A stretch of DNA of 64,000 nt from Sulfitobacter indolifex (GTDB lineage: Bacteria; Pseudomonadota; Alphaproteobacteria; Rhodobacterales; Rhodobacteraceae), in NCBI RefSeq assembly GCF_022788655.1, contig NZ_CP084955.1:96517-160516 (forward strand). Direction: 5' to 3'. Below the pieces are notes generated by a model that did no database searches, had not been told where the DNA came from, and was given only the letters and a program-made list of their open reading frames with translations. Below, piece after piece: positions 27,706-36,364 of the stretch. The position numbers were made by a program, and so were the translations under genes. Each line of letters starts with the position of its first letter. Position 1 is the stretch's first letter.

Positions 27706-28086
27706 GAAGCAGAGCATAACTCGCATCACAGAAGCCCAATCAACCGTAACCGGCACGCCCAAGCTTGTCTTTTCAATCTAGTATTAAGATTGCAGCCTAC
27801 GCATATGGGCCATTACTGCCAAGCTATACTGGAACCGCGTGGATCCGTTGGCCGTGGGGCAGAAATCTCAAAGCAACTTCACGAAAGTCTACGGTGCGTC
27901 CGCAATTTCTCGAATGATCTCCAATTTGCTCAGCCAACTCTTGCGGCAAGTTCCACCAAATAGATGCTTTCACTATTTTTAAGTCACGCCGGGATATATC
28001 AATATTTTTCTACCGATCAAAATTCTCGCAAAAAATCCCGTACGATTGAGGCTTTCTGAAAACCGCATGCAGAATGGCCTCTAAAT
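27706..28086. other. Intergenic stretch after the aldolase gene
   Basis: No gene recognised. It is more AT-rich than the aldolase gene. A minus-strand 80-codon frame (28010-28252) overlaps the DUF488 remnant in another frame and is not coding. No clear terminator or repeat. Confidence 0.4.
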
Positions 28087-28380
28087 TCAGTCTGAAACAT
28101 TCAGCGGAGGATAGACCACGGTGCCGTCTGGACGAAGCTCGGCCGCTTCTGACGGTGTCGCCTTGGTGATTTTCTTTGCTGACATGATGTGCCCGACAGA
28201 ATGACCATGCAGCAGAAGATAATCCGTGATGATCCGCCGGTGACAGCGCCACCAGACTGCCTCAGAGCACATCATTGCGACGATTTTGGTTCGCCCCAGA
28301 TCGACTAACTCTGCGAAGGCTGTCTGGAACGCGTCCCCAAGGGCATAATCCGCGTAGTTTTGGAAACTGCGGACACGCTT
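28087..28380 (-). pseudogene. DUF488-family protein, C-terminal half only
   Basis: The frame reads SFQNYADYALGDAFQTAFAEL, then MMCSEAVWWRCHRRIITDYLLLHGHSVGHIMSAKK and a Pro-rich end DGTVVYPPLNVSD. The CSEAVWWRCHR block is the hallmark of DUF488. A TAG closes the frame just upstream of SFQNYADY, and the N-terminal half (GHSTR and R-S motifs) is absent. Sequence above the break does not resume the family in any frame. An internal Met could start a 62-residue piece, unlikely to be functional. Confidence 0.7.
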
Positions 28381-28511
28381 CTAACTGGCGCGTGGCTCGG
28401 CGCAGATCGGCTAAGTGCATGGTGCATTGGGAGTGCCAACGTGTAGCGTGCTCTTCATCATCGTGACAGTTGAGCACCGTCTCACTCAAAGGCTGATCTA
28501 TCGCTGGGAGT

Positions 28512-28754
28512 TCACGCTATGGGATACTGCCTTAGCTCGATAAGCATTTCATTTGCGCGATGGACAATTTCTTGCTTATTCTCTTCACCATTCGCCCGCT
28601 TTGCGTCATCCAGGAGGGCTTCAATCCTTTTCTGGATATCCAACAGTTTTTGCTCTTCAACTTCTGAAGTTTTTGTCCGTCCAAGTTCAGCTCTACGCTC
28701 GATTAATGCTTTTTCCAGCTCATGAACCTTTTCTTCAAAATCGCTCTGTTTCAC
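28512..28754 (-). CDS. Small coiled-coil protein (80 aa), function unknown
   Basis: The start is GTG, fixed by AAGGAG 8 bases before it. The product is almost entirely helical with heptads: FEEKVHELEKALIERRAELGR and EEQKLLDIQKRIEALLDDAKR, then IVHRANEMLIELRQYPIA. No Cys, signal or membrane segment. The ends resemble the 29-residue ORF at 22521, so it belongs to a small local family. Role unknown; a small dimeric adaptor is possible. Confidence 0.65.
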   Translation of the reverse strand: MKQSDFEEKVHELEKALIERRAELGRTKTSEVEEQKLLDIQKRIEALLDDAKRANGEENKQEIVHRANEMLIELRQYPIA

Positions 28755-29163
28755 CGGTGAGCTCCTTTCCTAGATATAGTAAAACTAAGCTTCCAAACTC
28801 TCATTGCAATCAGCGCAGAGGCGTGCTGCGTATTTTTGCTTATAGAGCTGTCCTCTAGGTCGCTCTGAGTGCTAGGCTTACAATGATCGACAAGCGACGG
28901 CTTCTCAGGCTTCCGAGATAGGGTGGCTATCTTGGGCCCTAATTCAAAGCGCTTCTTGAAGTGCCGCTGACTCCTCTATTAGGCCAATATCCGCGCAAGA
29001 ATCGGCTATAAGTAGGCATTTTATTGCCTCTTCAAATCTGAACGTTGGCAAGACGAAAGTCGGATATTGCGCAATGTCGGGCGTCTTCCTACATCCTGAT
29101 TACTTGCGTTTGCATGCTTATCAGAGCGTTTGAGCGAATGCCCTTCTGTCCGAAAGCCCCCTC
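28755..29163. other. Intergenic stretch upstream of the split kinase gene
   Basis: This should hold the kinase promoter. A minus-strand frame at 28944-29051 reads PTFRFEEAIKCLLIADSCADIG and ends SAALQEAL. It looks protein-like but has only a TTG start and no ribosome site, so it may be the tail of a lost gene. Nothing else recognised. Confidence 0.4.
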
Positions 29164-30082
29164 ATGAATTACGATCATCTAGCTCTATCAGAGTTCGGCA
29201 TACCTCTGTCTGATTTCGACATCCGGTTCGATAAAATCACCCATCTGGCTTCGCGCCTCCTAAGCACACCGGTTTCATTGCTCACTGTCATCGACGATAC
29301 AGCTGATCTCCAGCTTCTAAAGTCGGCAGTAGGTGTCCCGGATGAGCTGCACCAGAATCGTGCAACACCGCTAAGTCATTCTTTCTGCAAGTATGTACGG
29401 GATAGCGGAGCACCGTTGTCTTTAACTGATGCTCGGGCCGACCCAATCCATATGCATAACCCCGCAATAGATGCTTTTGGGGTCGTTAGCTATCTTGGCG
29501 TTCCGTTTCACGGCGAGCGCGGTGAGCCAATTGGTGCACTATGCTGCATGGATATACGCCCTCGAGAATGGGCCGATCAAGATGTTGAGATACTGATGCA
29601 TCTGGCTTCCATCGCGGATGATCAGTTCCAGTTGGCCTCTGCCGTCAGGGATCGTGCAAGAGCTAAACTTTTGGCAGAGCGCGCTGCCCTCGCCCGAAGC
29701 AGCTTTTTGTCTCATGCAAATCACGAAGTACGTACCCCTCTAAGCGCTATTTCGGGGGCCGCACGCCTTCTTAGTGCCGCTTCAACAGACACAAAGACGC
29801 GTAGTCTGGTAGAGGTGATTGATCGAAATACGTTGCGCCTTCGCGCTCTCACAGATGACTTAATCCGTATTGCTGAGTTGGATACGGCCACCGCTTCTAT
29901 AGAGGCGGAGTCTGTTGACCTTATTGAGCTGATCAAGGATATTTTCGCAAAATATGAGGGTGCGGCCCATTCCAAAGGCTTAAACTTGGTCCTCAGTACC
30001 GAGACTATAAATAGCCTAACTTTCTTGTTTGATGCTGCCGTCCTCACCAACGTAATAGATCGTCTCGTATCTAATGCGATCA

Positions 30083-30090
30083 AATTCACT
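30083..30090 (+). repeat. Left copy of IS66 target-site duplication
   Basis: AATTCACT lies directly left of the element and is repeated exactly at 32607-32614. Eight bases is the normal duplication for IS66. Confidence 0.95.
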
Positions 30091-30118
30091 GTAAGCGGTG
30101 TCTGGCCAGCACTTGGGA

Positions 30119-31711
30119 TCAGCTTGACGGCTGGAAATTCCAAGGAAGAAGGTCGTCGATGCGATTGGCAGGATGACCTGACGCAATCGCTTCAAGGGTC
30201 GCTTTGAGGTATGCGAACGGTTCGACATCATTGACCTTCGCGGTGGCGATGAGAGATGCGATGCGGCCCCAGGCGTGACCACCTTCGTCGTGACCGGCAA
30301 AAAGCGCATTTTTTCGCGTCAGGGCAATTGGGCGGATCAAGTTCTCGACGGCATTGGAGTCAATCTCGACCCGACCGTCGTGCAGAAAGGTTTGCAGCCC
30401 GCTCCATTGCCGATGGATATAGGTCAACTTTTCGCCGAGGCGGGACTTCGAGGAGATCCGGCGCCGTTGGTTCTGAAGCCACTCGCCGAACTCTGCAATC
30501 AATGGCGCCGTGCGGGTCTGGCGTGCCGAGAGGCGCTGACCGGGACCCATCCCACGGATCTCGCTTTCAATGCGGTAGAACTCCGCGATCCGACGCAGCC
30601 CTTCTGCGGCGATCTCTGAGCCGTCTCGATCAAAGACTTCTTTCAGCTTGCGACGCGCGTGTGCCCAACAATACGCGACGGAGATCGGCGCGCCGCCTTT
30701 CCGCGACGGGCGCGTCAGCCGATTGTAGCCAGCATAGCCGTCCAGTTGCAGAGTGCCGTCAAAGCCCTGCAAGATCTGTTCTGCATTCTGCCCCGCACGA
30801 CCCGGGGCATAGGTGAAGACAACGCCTGGTGGATCATCTCCACCCCATCCTCGGTCGTCGCGCGCCAGTGCCCAAAGGTATCCGGTCTTCGTGCGGCCTC
30901 GACCTGGGTCCAGGACGGGGGCCGTTGTCTCATCCATAAATAGCTTGCCGGACTTCTTTAGATGCTCAGCCAAGCGGTCCACGACAGGGCCAAGATGGAA
31001 AGCCGCTGTGCCGACCCAATCGGCCAAAGTGCTACGGTGGATATCGACGCCGGAGCGGGCAAGGATTTGGCTTTGGCGATACAACGGCAGGTGGTCTGAG
31101 AATTTGCTGACCAGCACATGTGCGATGGCACCCTCAGTCGGCAACCCGCCTTCGATCAGATACGCAGGAGCCGGGGCCTGCGTGATACCTTCAGCGCAGG
31201 AACGGCAAGCATATTTGGGGCGAACGGTGACGATGACACGCAGCTGCGCTGGAATGATATCCAGCCGCTCGGTGCGGTCTTCGCCTATACGGTGCATCTC
31301 GCCACATCCGCAGGGGCAGTTCAAACTCTGAGGCTCGACCACCCGTTCAACCCGTGGAAGGTCTGCGGGAAGATTGCCACGGTTACGCCGGGCAGCTTTG
31401 CGAGGCCGTGCCTCTGAGAAGGTCTGCTCAGCTTGCTGAGTCTCAACTTCGGCGACGGCCACCTCAAGGTCTTCAAAAGCCAGCTGACGCTCATCCTCGC
31501 TTAACTTCTCCGACCGCTTGCCATGTGTGGCGTTCTTGAGTTCGGCAATAAGGTGCTCCAGACGCTTAACCAAAACTTCCAGCTCAGATGTTTTGGTTTG
31601 CAGCCCGGTCGTCTCTTGCTTCAGCGATTTGTTCTCGCGCAGCACCGCCAAGACAGCTTCACGCTGGCTCTCGGGGATGGCAGATAAATCGATGGGCGGC
31701 AAGTTAGACAT
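30119..31711 (-). CDS. tnpC: IS66 transposase TnpC
   Basis: 530 residues, the normal size. The N-terminal coiled coil (ENKSLKQETTGLQTKTSELEVLVKRLEHL) and the HGKRSEKL motif are followed by a Cys-rich zinc-like region (LNCPCGCGEMHRIGED, CRSC). The DDE core follows: LFMDETTAPVLDPGRGRTKTGYLWALARDDRGWGG, LQLDGYAGYNRL, AYCWAHARRKLKEV, and VENLIRPIALTRKNALFAGHDEGGHAWGRIASLI. It is the last gene of the IS operon. Confidence 0.95.
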   Translation of the reverse strand: MSNLPPIDLSAIPESQREAVLAVLRENKSLKQETTGLQTKTSELEVLVKRLEHLIAELKNATHGKRSEKLSEDERQLAFEDLEVAVAEVETQQAEQTFSEARPRKAARRNRGNLPADLPRVERVVEPQSLNCPCGCGEMHRIGEDRTERLDIIPAQLRVIVTVRPKYACRSCAEGITQAPAPAYLIEGGLPTEGAIAHVLVSKFSDHLPLYRQSQILARSGVDIHRSTLADWVGTAAFHLGPVVDRLAEHLKKSGKLFMDETTAPVLDPGRGRTKTGYLWALARDDRGWGGDDPPGVVFTYAPGRAGQNAEQILQGFDGTLQLDGYAGYNRLTRPSRKGGAPISVAYCWAHARRKLKEVFDRDGSEIAAEGLRRIAEFYRIESEIRGMGPGQRLSARQTRTAPLIAEFGEWLQNQRRRISSKSRLGEKLTYIHRQWSGLQTFLHDGRVEIDSNAVENLIRPIALTRKNALFAGHDEGGHAWGRIASLIATAKVNDVEPFAYLKATLEAIASGHPANRIDDLLPWNFQPSS

Positions 31712-31766
31712 GCCCGGATTATAGCTTGATTTACGCCCAAATGGGCAGGCTTTTTGCGCCCCCGAG

Positions 31767-32120
31767 TCACTCTGCCGCAGCCGGTCTGCGGGGTTCTAAC
31801 GAACGCACCCGGCGCCAGTCCAACCCTGCAAATAACGCCTCGAATTGGGGGCGGTTCAAGGTGATCGCGCCATCTCGAATGGCTGGCCAAATGAAGCTGT
31901 TCTCCTCAAGTCGTTTGTAGGTCATCACGAGCCCGCTCCCGTCCCAGAACAAAATCTTCATCCTGTCAGCCCGCTTGGCGCGGAATACAAAGACTGTTCC
32001 GGTAAAGGGGTCTTGGGCCAATGCCGACTGCACCATCGAAGCCAATCCATCGTGTCCTTTACGGAAGTCCACCGGCCGCGTTGCAACCAATATCCGAATG
32101 CCTTGCGATGGCATCAGCAT
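31767..32120 (-). CDS. tnpB: IS66 accessory protein TnpB
   Basis: 117 residues with the conserved IS66 Orf2 blocks: ILVATRPVDFRKGHDGLASMVQ, DPFTGTVFVFRAKRADRMKILFWDGSGLVMTYKRLE and FIWPAIRDGAITLNRPQFEALFAGLDWRRV. It is required for transposition in studied IS66 elements, by an unknown mechanism. It overlaps tnpA by 7 bases. Confidence 0.95.
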   Translation of the reverse strand: MLMPSQGIRILVATRPVDFRKGHDGLASMVQSALAQDPFTGTVFVFRAKRADRMKILFWDGSGLVMTYKRLEENSFIWPAIRDGAITLNRPQFEALFAGLDWRRVRSLEPRRPAAAE

Positions 32121-32533
32121 GAAGAAGCTTCAAGCGCATGAGCGATCTTTGCAATCCTAACCGCCGGTGTCTGCAACGGCAGCTCGATGGCGATCTGTCC
32201 AAAGATTAATCTGATCGCCTCATTCGGAACAGTCAGAGCTTCTGTGGGCTCTTCCGGCGCAGCAGAAACCACCAACGGAGCGAAGAGTGGCTCGTCAGTC
32301 TCCGGGGCGGGTAACAACAGCTTCCCTTGCTTAGCCTGTCGGCGCCACGCCGATAGCTGGTTCGGAAGGATGCCATACCGCTCAGCGACAGCGTTCACCG
32401 TTGCGCCGACCTCAAGCGTGTCCGCCACCGCCCGCGCCTTTGCGGTATCCGACCAACGGCGGTGGCCGGACGCATAAATCTCAACGCCCAGTGATCTGAG
32501 AAACGAATTTGTAGCGCACATTGCGAAACGCAC
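32114..32533 (-). CDS. tnpA: IS66 accessory protein TnpA (helix-turn-helix)
   Basis: 139 residues. A helix-turn-helix lies at about 20-65: GHRRWSDTAKARAVADTLEVGATVNAVAERYGILPNQLSAWRRQAKQGKL. The C-terminal part is typical IS66 Orf1 (IRLIFGQIAIELPLQTPAVRIAKIAHAL). The first gene of the IS operon, starting about 70 bases inside the right end. Confidence 0.92.
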   Translation of the reverse strand: MRFAMCATNSFLRSLGVEIYASGHRRWSDTAKARAVADTLEVGATVNAVAERYGILPNQLSAWRRQAKQGKLLLPAPETDEPLFAPLVVSAAPEEPTEALTVPNEAIRLIFGQIAIELPLQTPAVRIAKIAHALEASSC

Positions 32534-32606
32534 TCCCCATCATAAGATGGGTTCGTTCTCGCAGTCCTGATCACACCCTACAACGTGCCCTCGGGCCACC
32601 GCTTAC

Positions 32607-32614
32607 AATTCACT
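32607..32614 (+). repeat. Right copy of IS66 target-site duplication
   Basis: AATTCACT, identical to the copy at 30083-30090. The kinase reading frame resumes directly after it. Confidence 0.95.
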
Positions 32615-33191
32615 GCGGTAGGCGACGTCCGGATAACGGTAGAAGAGACCCCCCCAAACGCCTTTGTAATTATTCGCGTAAGCGATACCGGTGTCGGGAT
32701 TGGGCCTAATCTTCAAGGCAAGCTATTTGAAGAATTCGAGGGGCATGACCCCCGAACCGCCCGTGAAGGAGGCGGAACCGGGCTGGGAATGAACATCATA
32801 AAGCGTGAGATTGAGCTGCTAGGCGGCACCATATCTCTAACGAGTCATCTCGGCAAAGGAACCCAATTCGAGGTTTACCTACCGACTGCCGGGAGTTTAG
32901 CAAACAATACACAGTTGGAGAGCGAGCCGCAAAGCGATCCTAGTCAGCTTACTTGCCTCGAATGTGGCGCGAAACTCAGCCTTCTGCGACGTCATCTCAG
33001 GCAAGAACACGGTATGTCCCCTGAAGTGTATCGGGCTAAGTGGGGATTACCAGAAGATTTTGAGCTATCGAGCGGCGCCTATAGAGCAATGCGGGCGGCA
33101 GCTAAGCGCGACAAATGAAATGAGCCTTCGCCTATTAGTGCATCCCAAGATTATCTTTAGCCGTGCACATATAAGGCGCCAAAATCACTAG

Positions 33192-33244
33192 TTTTTGTCG
33201 TCTTTTTCATAATCAACCTGTATGTACTCAAAAAGCGACAAAAA
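33192..33244. repeat. Inverted repeat upstream of a resolvase fragment
   Basis: TTTTTGTCGTCTTTTT (33192-33207) and AAAAAGCGACAAAAA (33230-33244) are inverted copies apart from one base, separated by 22 bases. They end 12 bases before the start codon of a serine-recombinase fragment. Position and symmetry fit a resolution (res) subsite of a Tn3-type resolvase. Confidence 0.6.
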
Positions 33245-33256
33245 CAGGGTGACAGA

Positions 33257-33310
33257 ATGAGTTACGGATATGTGAGGGTTTCGACGGCTGACACGAGCGG
33301 CCCAGAGCAG
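33257..33310 (+). pseudogene. Serine recombinase (resolvase) N-terminal fragment
   Basis: The first codons read SYGYVRVSTAD, the standard start of resolvase/invertase proteins including the catalytic Ser region, with GGGTGAC before the ATG. After about residue 15 the sequence (TSGPEQPFVAQERAS) no longer matches the family. Only the promoter-proximal piece of a lost gene remains. From here to 33549 nothing else is recognised. Confidence 0.6.
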
Positions 33311-33549
33311 CCATTCGTGGCACAAGAGCGTGCGTCGCCCTTATTTGCCCGCTATCCGCCGCGCACAGTAGCTTTCCGCTCATGGTCTCGACCAATGCGT
33401 CCGGCTCAACCGGACTTTCTTCAATCTCGATATACCGCACCGCAGCTATCGAGAAGCAGTCGCCTGGGAGTTAGGCGTTATTCTTAGCCCTAAAACACAC
33501 TCCGAAAATTCGACACGACTACCGTCTGCGAATTCTGGACACTTCGACT

Positions 33550-36105
33550 TTAAACGATATAGCGATCCAAACTGCCATAGTGCTCCGCGCTCCGCTTCCC
33601 ACGCGGCAGGCTGAGCGCTAACAAAGCGATGCCAGAGAGCACACCAATTAGGCTACCCGCGACGGTTCCACCGCCCAGAACCCAAGGTGCCACGATCAGC
33701 CACAGCCCAAGGCCGATGTTCAGGAACCGCAGCGGGCGCGCCACTTCGGCCCAAGCAATGACAGCGGTCGTCAGAACCAATGCGCCCACCAAGTGATCAC
33801 TGCCCGCAAGCGGCATGGCATTGCCAAAGATCGTGCGTGACAGCATCAGGAACAGACCGATGGCGGCGCTCACCCCCAGGGTCCAAGGCACAGTGACGCC
33901 CCGCGCACTTTGCCGGGCAATCTCGCGAGGGGGCGCGTCAAAGCTCATGGTGCCGCCCTTAGTTGAGCCTGGAAGTGCATCGCCCCGGAAAAACGCCCGC
34001 CAGAAGGGGCGTCCGCGCCGGGTGTTCCAGACCATGAACTGCACCATTGCAACGATTTCGTCCAAAGAGAACGGGATCATGATCAGCATCGCTGCCGCGG
34101 CGAGCAGACAGATCGTGCAATAGGTTCCGATTGCGATCGGCTGGATAATGATGAAATAGATGCTGATCACCCCCAAGGGCCCCACCACAATGCCAAAAAG
34201 CGCCACCATCCACGGCATCGTGCGCCAGCGCCGGCGGCTGCCCATAACGCCCATGAGAATCTCAAACATATAACTCATTGCGCCCAAGCCGCCGTCGGCG
34301 ACGGGCCAAGCTTTGGAGACATCAGAGGTGACGATATACTCGCTGCCATTGAGGCCCGTGGGCGAGGAAAAGAACGGCTCCCAAATCCCGTCGACATGCC
34401 CCAGCTGATAGGCCGAGAGAATGCGCGACAATAGGAAGCCCACCAGTCCGAGCGCGATAATTGGCAGACGCTGGACATAAGTCGAGGGGCAATAAGTCCA
34501 TCCTGGCGGGATGTCCCCGTCGTCCATCATACCCTCGCGCGACATACCGGGCATCATCGGGATCAGGATCGTCAGCGCGATCACAAGCGCACCGATCAGC
34601 GTGTCATTGGCATAGACCGCCGGGTCCGGCGTCCAGAACACCAGGGGCGCAGCGAGCAGCCAGACCCCAAGCGCCGCGTTCGCCCATTGCGCCCAGCCGT
34701 TGCCGGGTTTCATCGAGACGAAGGCCAGCGCGGTGATGGCCAGCCCTGTAAACACGTTGTTCCACGCCGTCAGCCAACTGCGCAGTGAGGCCGCCCAAAG
34801 CCCGCGATCTTCGGTCACGCGCAGCACGGCGGCGCTGAACTCGGTTTGGTCAAATGTGCCGAAGACCGACGGCGCGGTGGCGAGCCAGAGGCCCAGTGCC
34901 GCGACCAGCCAATGCACCCAGAGCATCTGGAAATGCATCATGCGCATGTGTTTATCATGTTCGCGCACAGCGCTTTGATGTTCGGCGGCACTCTCGTCTT
35001 TCGCTTCGGCGGCGGCCTTTTCTGCTGCCTGATCCACCTTGGCGGCAGAGACCCGCGCCGCGTTCAGGCCGTTTTCCTCATACCAGTGATAAGGATCGGC
35101 TTTCAGCCTTTGCAGCATATGCGGCATGTCTTGGCGCAGGGCGTGCTCAGGGGTCCAACCCAAATGCTCCTCGGCCTGCGACAGGTTGAGTTCGTAGTGA
35201 TCGCTGGAAATATCCACCATCCAAGTGCGGATGAACGCATCTTCCCCAAAAATGCGGTTCTCGGCCCATGCCCCCAGTTTCGCGGCGGCGGGCGGGACGT
35301 TCCATGTCACCCAATCTTCGCCATGCAGCTCGCGCCCGATCAACCGTTGCAGGTCGCCAAAGGGGATCGGCTCAGCTTCCCCCAGCAGCACGGGGAAGAC
35401 ATCCGGGAGAGTTTGGCGGCGGTCGACGATGCGTTCGATCGCGTCGAGCAGATCGTCGAGATGTAAGAACGCTTGTCCGCGAGAGAGATCACCGGGATAG
35501 ACCTTACCGCTCAGGCGTTTTTCGTAGATGCGGGATATTTGGTGGGCGAGAAAGGTCGAATGCCCCTCGTCATCATAGATGCCAGCGGGGCGCATGAGGA
35601 CGAGTTTCTCATCGCCCTTTTCCTCGCGCAACATCGCCTCGGTGCGGATTTTCGAGGCGCGGTAGGGCAGCTTGGGGTCCAGGGGCGCGTTTTCATCTAT
35701 CAGGTTGCCGGGTGTGGTCGGCGCGTGGACCAGCATCGTTGAGGTGAAAATGAACTGCTCCAGCTCAAAGTCTTGCAGACCTTTCAGCAGCCGCTTACTT
35801 CCCTCCACCGTCACCGCGTCATAGGCCGGATCGTCCTCTCCGCTCAGATCAAAGAACGCCGCGAGGTGGACACATGTAGCGATGCGGTCGCCGTAGGCCA
35901 ACCGCAGCCGCGCCAGGGCTTTATCGACGCTGCCTTGGTCCGTGATGTCAAAACAGATACATTCAGCTTGATGAGGCGGATGCGGCGGCGAACTGCGGTC
36001 CAGCCCGACAACGCGGTATTTCTCATGCAGGCGTTTGACGACCGCCACGCCCAGATAGCCGCTTGATCCGGTAACGACGATGACTGGCTTGTCAGACGAC
36101 TCCAT
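33550..36105 (-). CDS. Epimerase-SPW repeat-VKOR-like fusion protein, copy 2 (CxxC kept)
   Basis: 851 residues, same layout as the protein at 18577. The epimerase domain has TGSSGYLG (12-19) and YRASK (Y148, K152). A linker of about 40 charged residues (AEKAAAEAKDESAAEHQ) follows. SPW repeats are HWLVAALGLWLATAPSVF and GWAQWANAALGVWLLAAPLVFW. The VKOR-like region is 545-695 with YQLGHVDGIWEPFF, AWPVADGGLGAMSYMFEI and IAIGTYCTICLL; C663-x2-C666 is the redox pair expected of VKOR. More SPW-like helices complete it. A 39-residue membrane protein starts the unit 15 bases upstream. Possibly a membrane redox enzyme with a nucleotide-binding sensor domain (inference). Confidence 0.87.
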   Translation of the reverse strand: MESSDKPVIVVTGSSGYLGVAVVKRLHEKYRVVGLDRSSPPHPPHQAECICFDITDQGSVDKALARLRLAYGDRIATCVHLAAFFDLSGEDDPAYDAVTVEGSKRLLKGLQDFELEQFIFTSTMLVHAPTTPGNLIDENAPLDPKLPYRASKIRTEAMLREEKGDEKLVLMRPAGIYDDEGHSTFLAHQISRIYEKRLSGKVYPGDLSRGQAFLHLDDLLDAIERIVDRRQTLPDVFPVLLGEAEPIPFGDLQRLIGRELHGEDWVTWNVPPAAAKLGAWAENRIFGEDAFIRTWMVDISSDHYELNLSQAEEHLGWTPEHALRQDMPHMLQRLKADPYHWYEENGLNAARVSAAKVDQAAEKAAAEAKDESAAEHQSAVREHDKHMRMMHFQMLWVHWLVAALGLWLATAPSVFGTFDQTEFSAAVLRVTEDRGLWAASLRSWLTAWNNVFTGLAITALAFVSMKPGNGWAQWANAALGVWLLAAPLVFWTPDPAVYANDTLIGALVIALTILIPMMPGMSREGMMDDGDIPPGWTYCPSTYVQRLPIIALGLVGFLLSRILSAYQLGHVDGIWEPFFSSPTGLNGSEYIVTSDVSKAWPVADGGLGAMSYMFEILMGVMGSRRRWRTMPWMVALFGIVVGPLGVISIYFIIIQPIAIGTYCTICLLAAAAMLIMIPFSLDEIVAMVQFMVWNTRRGRPFWRAFFRGDALPGSTKGGTMSFDAPPREIARQSARGVTVPWTLGVSAAIGLFLMLSRTIFGNAMPLAGSDHLVGALVLTTAVIAWAEVARPLRFLNIGLGLWLIVAPWVLGGGTVAGSLIGVLSGIALLALSLPRGKRSAEHYGSLDRYIV

Positions 36106-36120
36106 GTCCCACCTCCCGTC

Positions 36121-36240
36121 TTATTTGCGCAGATATTTAACCAATGCTGCGATCGCCAGAACCAAAAGCACGATAACCAGAAGCCAGCCGACCCCCATGC
36201 CAAACATCATGCCGCCGCCCATCATGTCACCGTCCATCAT
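36121..36240 (-). CDS. 39-residue Met-rich membrane peptide
   Basis: The start is a double ATG with GAGGAG 5 bases before it. The N-terminus is MMDGDMMGGGMMFGMG: eight of the first 15 residues are Met. One membrane helix (GWLLVIVLLVLAIAALV) and a basic end KYLRK follow. It ends 15 bases before the ATG of the copy-2 fusion gene, so both are likely co-transcribed. The Met cluster would face the periplasm or the membrane surface by the positive-inside rule and could bind Cu(I) or be oxidised; this is inference. Similar short peptides occur near metal genes. Confidence 0.7.
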   Translation of the reverse strand: MMDGDMMGGGMMFGMGVGWLLVIVLLVLAIAALVKYLRK

Positions 36241-36364
36241 CGCTCTCCTCTTGCCCCTTACAGTTAAAAGATCAGTCTACAGGTATAACCGTCCTCCCGC
36301 GCTGGAAGGTTCCGAAACGGTTTCACCCGATTGCCCCCAGCATTGGGAAGGTTTCCAATAACCA

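Larger units (their letters stand above)
30091..32606 (-). mobile_element. Complete IS66-family element
   Basis: The ends are inverted repeats beginning GTAAGCGGTG (left: GTAAGCGGTGTCTGGCC; right, on the other strand: GTAAGCGGTGGCCCG). The element holds tnpA, tnpB and tnpC on the minus strand, all with open frames, and is flanked by an 8-bp duplication AATTCACT. Length 2516 bp is typical. With intact ends and genes it is probably still mobile, and its insertion in the kinase gene is recent. Confidence 0.95.
29164..33118 (+). pseudogene. Histidine kinase with C-terminal MucR/Ros zinc finger, split by IS66
   Basis: Removing the IS66 element and one copy of its 8-bp duplication gives one 476-residue frame joining AIKFT to AVGDVRI. 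Domains: GAF (about 25-160, GALCCMDIRPREW), HisKA with H187 in SHANHEVRTPLSAI, HATPase_c (LVSNAIKFT, DTGVGIGPN, GTGLGMNIIKREIELLGG), a 25-residue linker, and a Ros/MucR finger. The finger has C423-x2-C426-x9-H436-x4-H441 followed by GMSPEVYRAKWGLPEDF. A kinase fused to this DNA-binding domain is unusual: MucR/Ros proteins are normally free-standing regulators. As it stands, the 5' piece stops inside the IS at 30207, and a 3' piece could start at a GTG at 32585. Confidence 0.85.

Noticed and set aside
28010..28252. 80-codon minus-strand ORF
   Set aside because: It overlaps the DUF488 remnant in another frame, and the DUF488 frame carries the family hallmark.
28944..29051. 35-residue protein-like frame with only a TTG start
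   Set aside because: A stop lies upstream and no ribosome site is present, so at best it is the tail of a lost gene.
33228..33440. 70-codon minus-strand ORF over the resolvase fragment
   Set aside because: It crosses the inverted repeat and resolvase start on the other strand and resembles no family.
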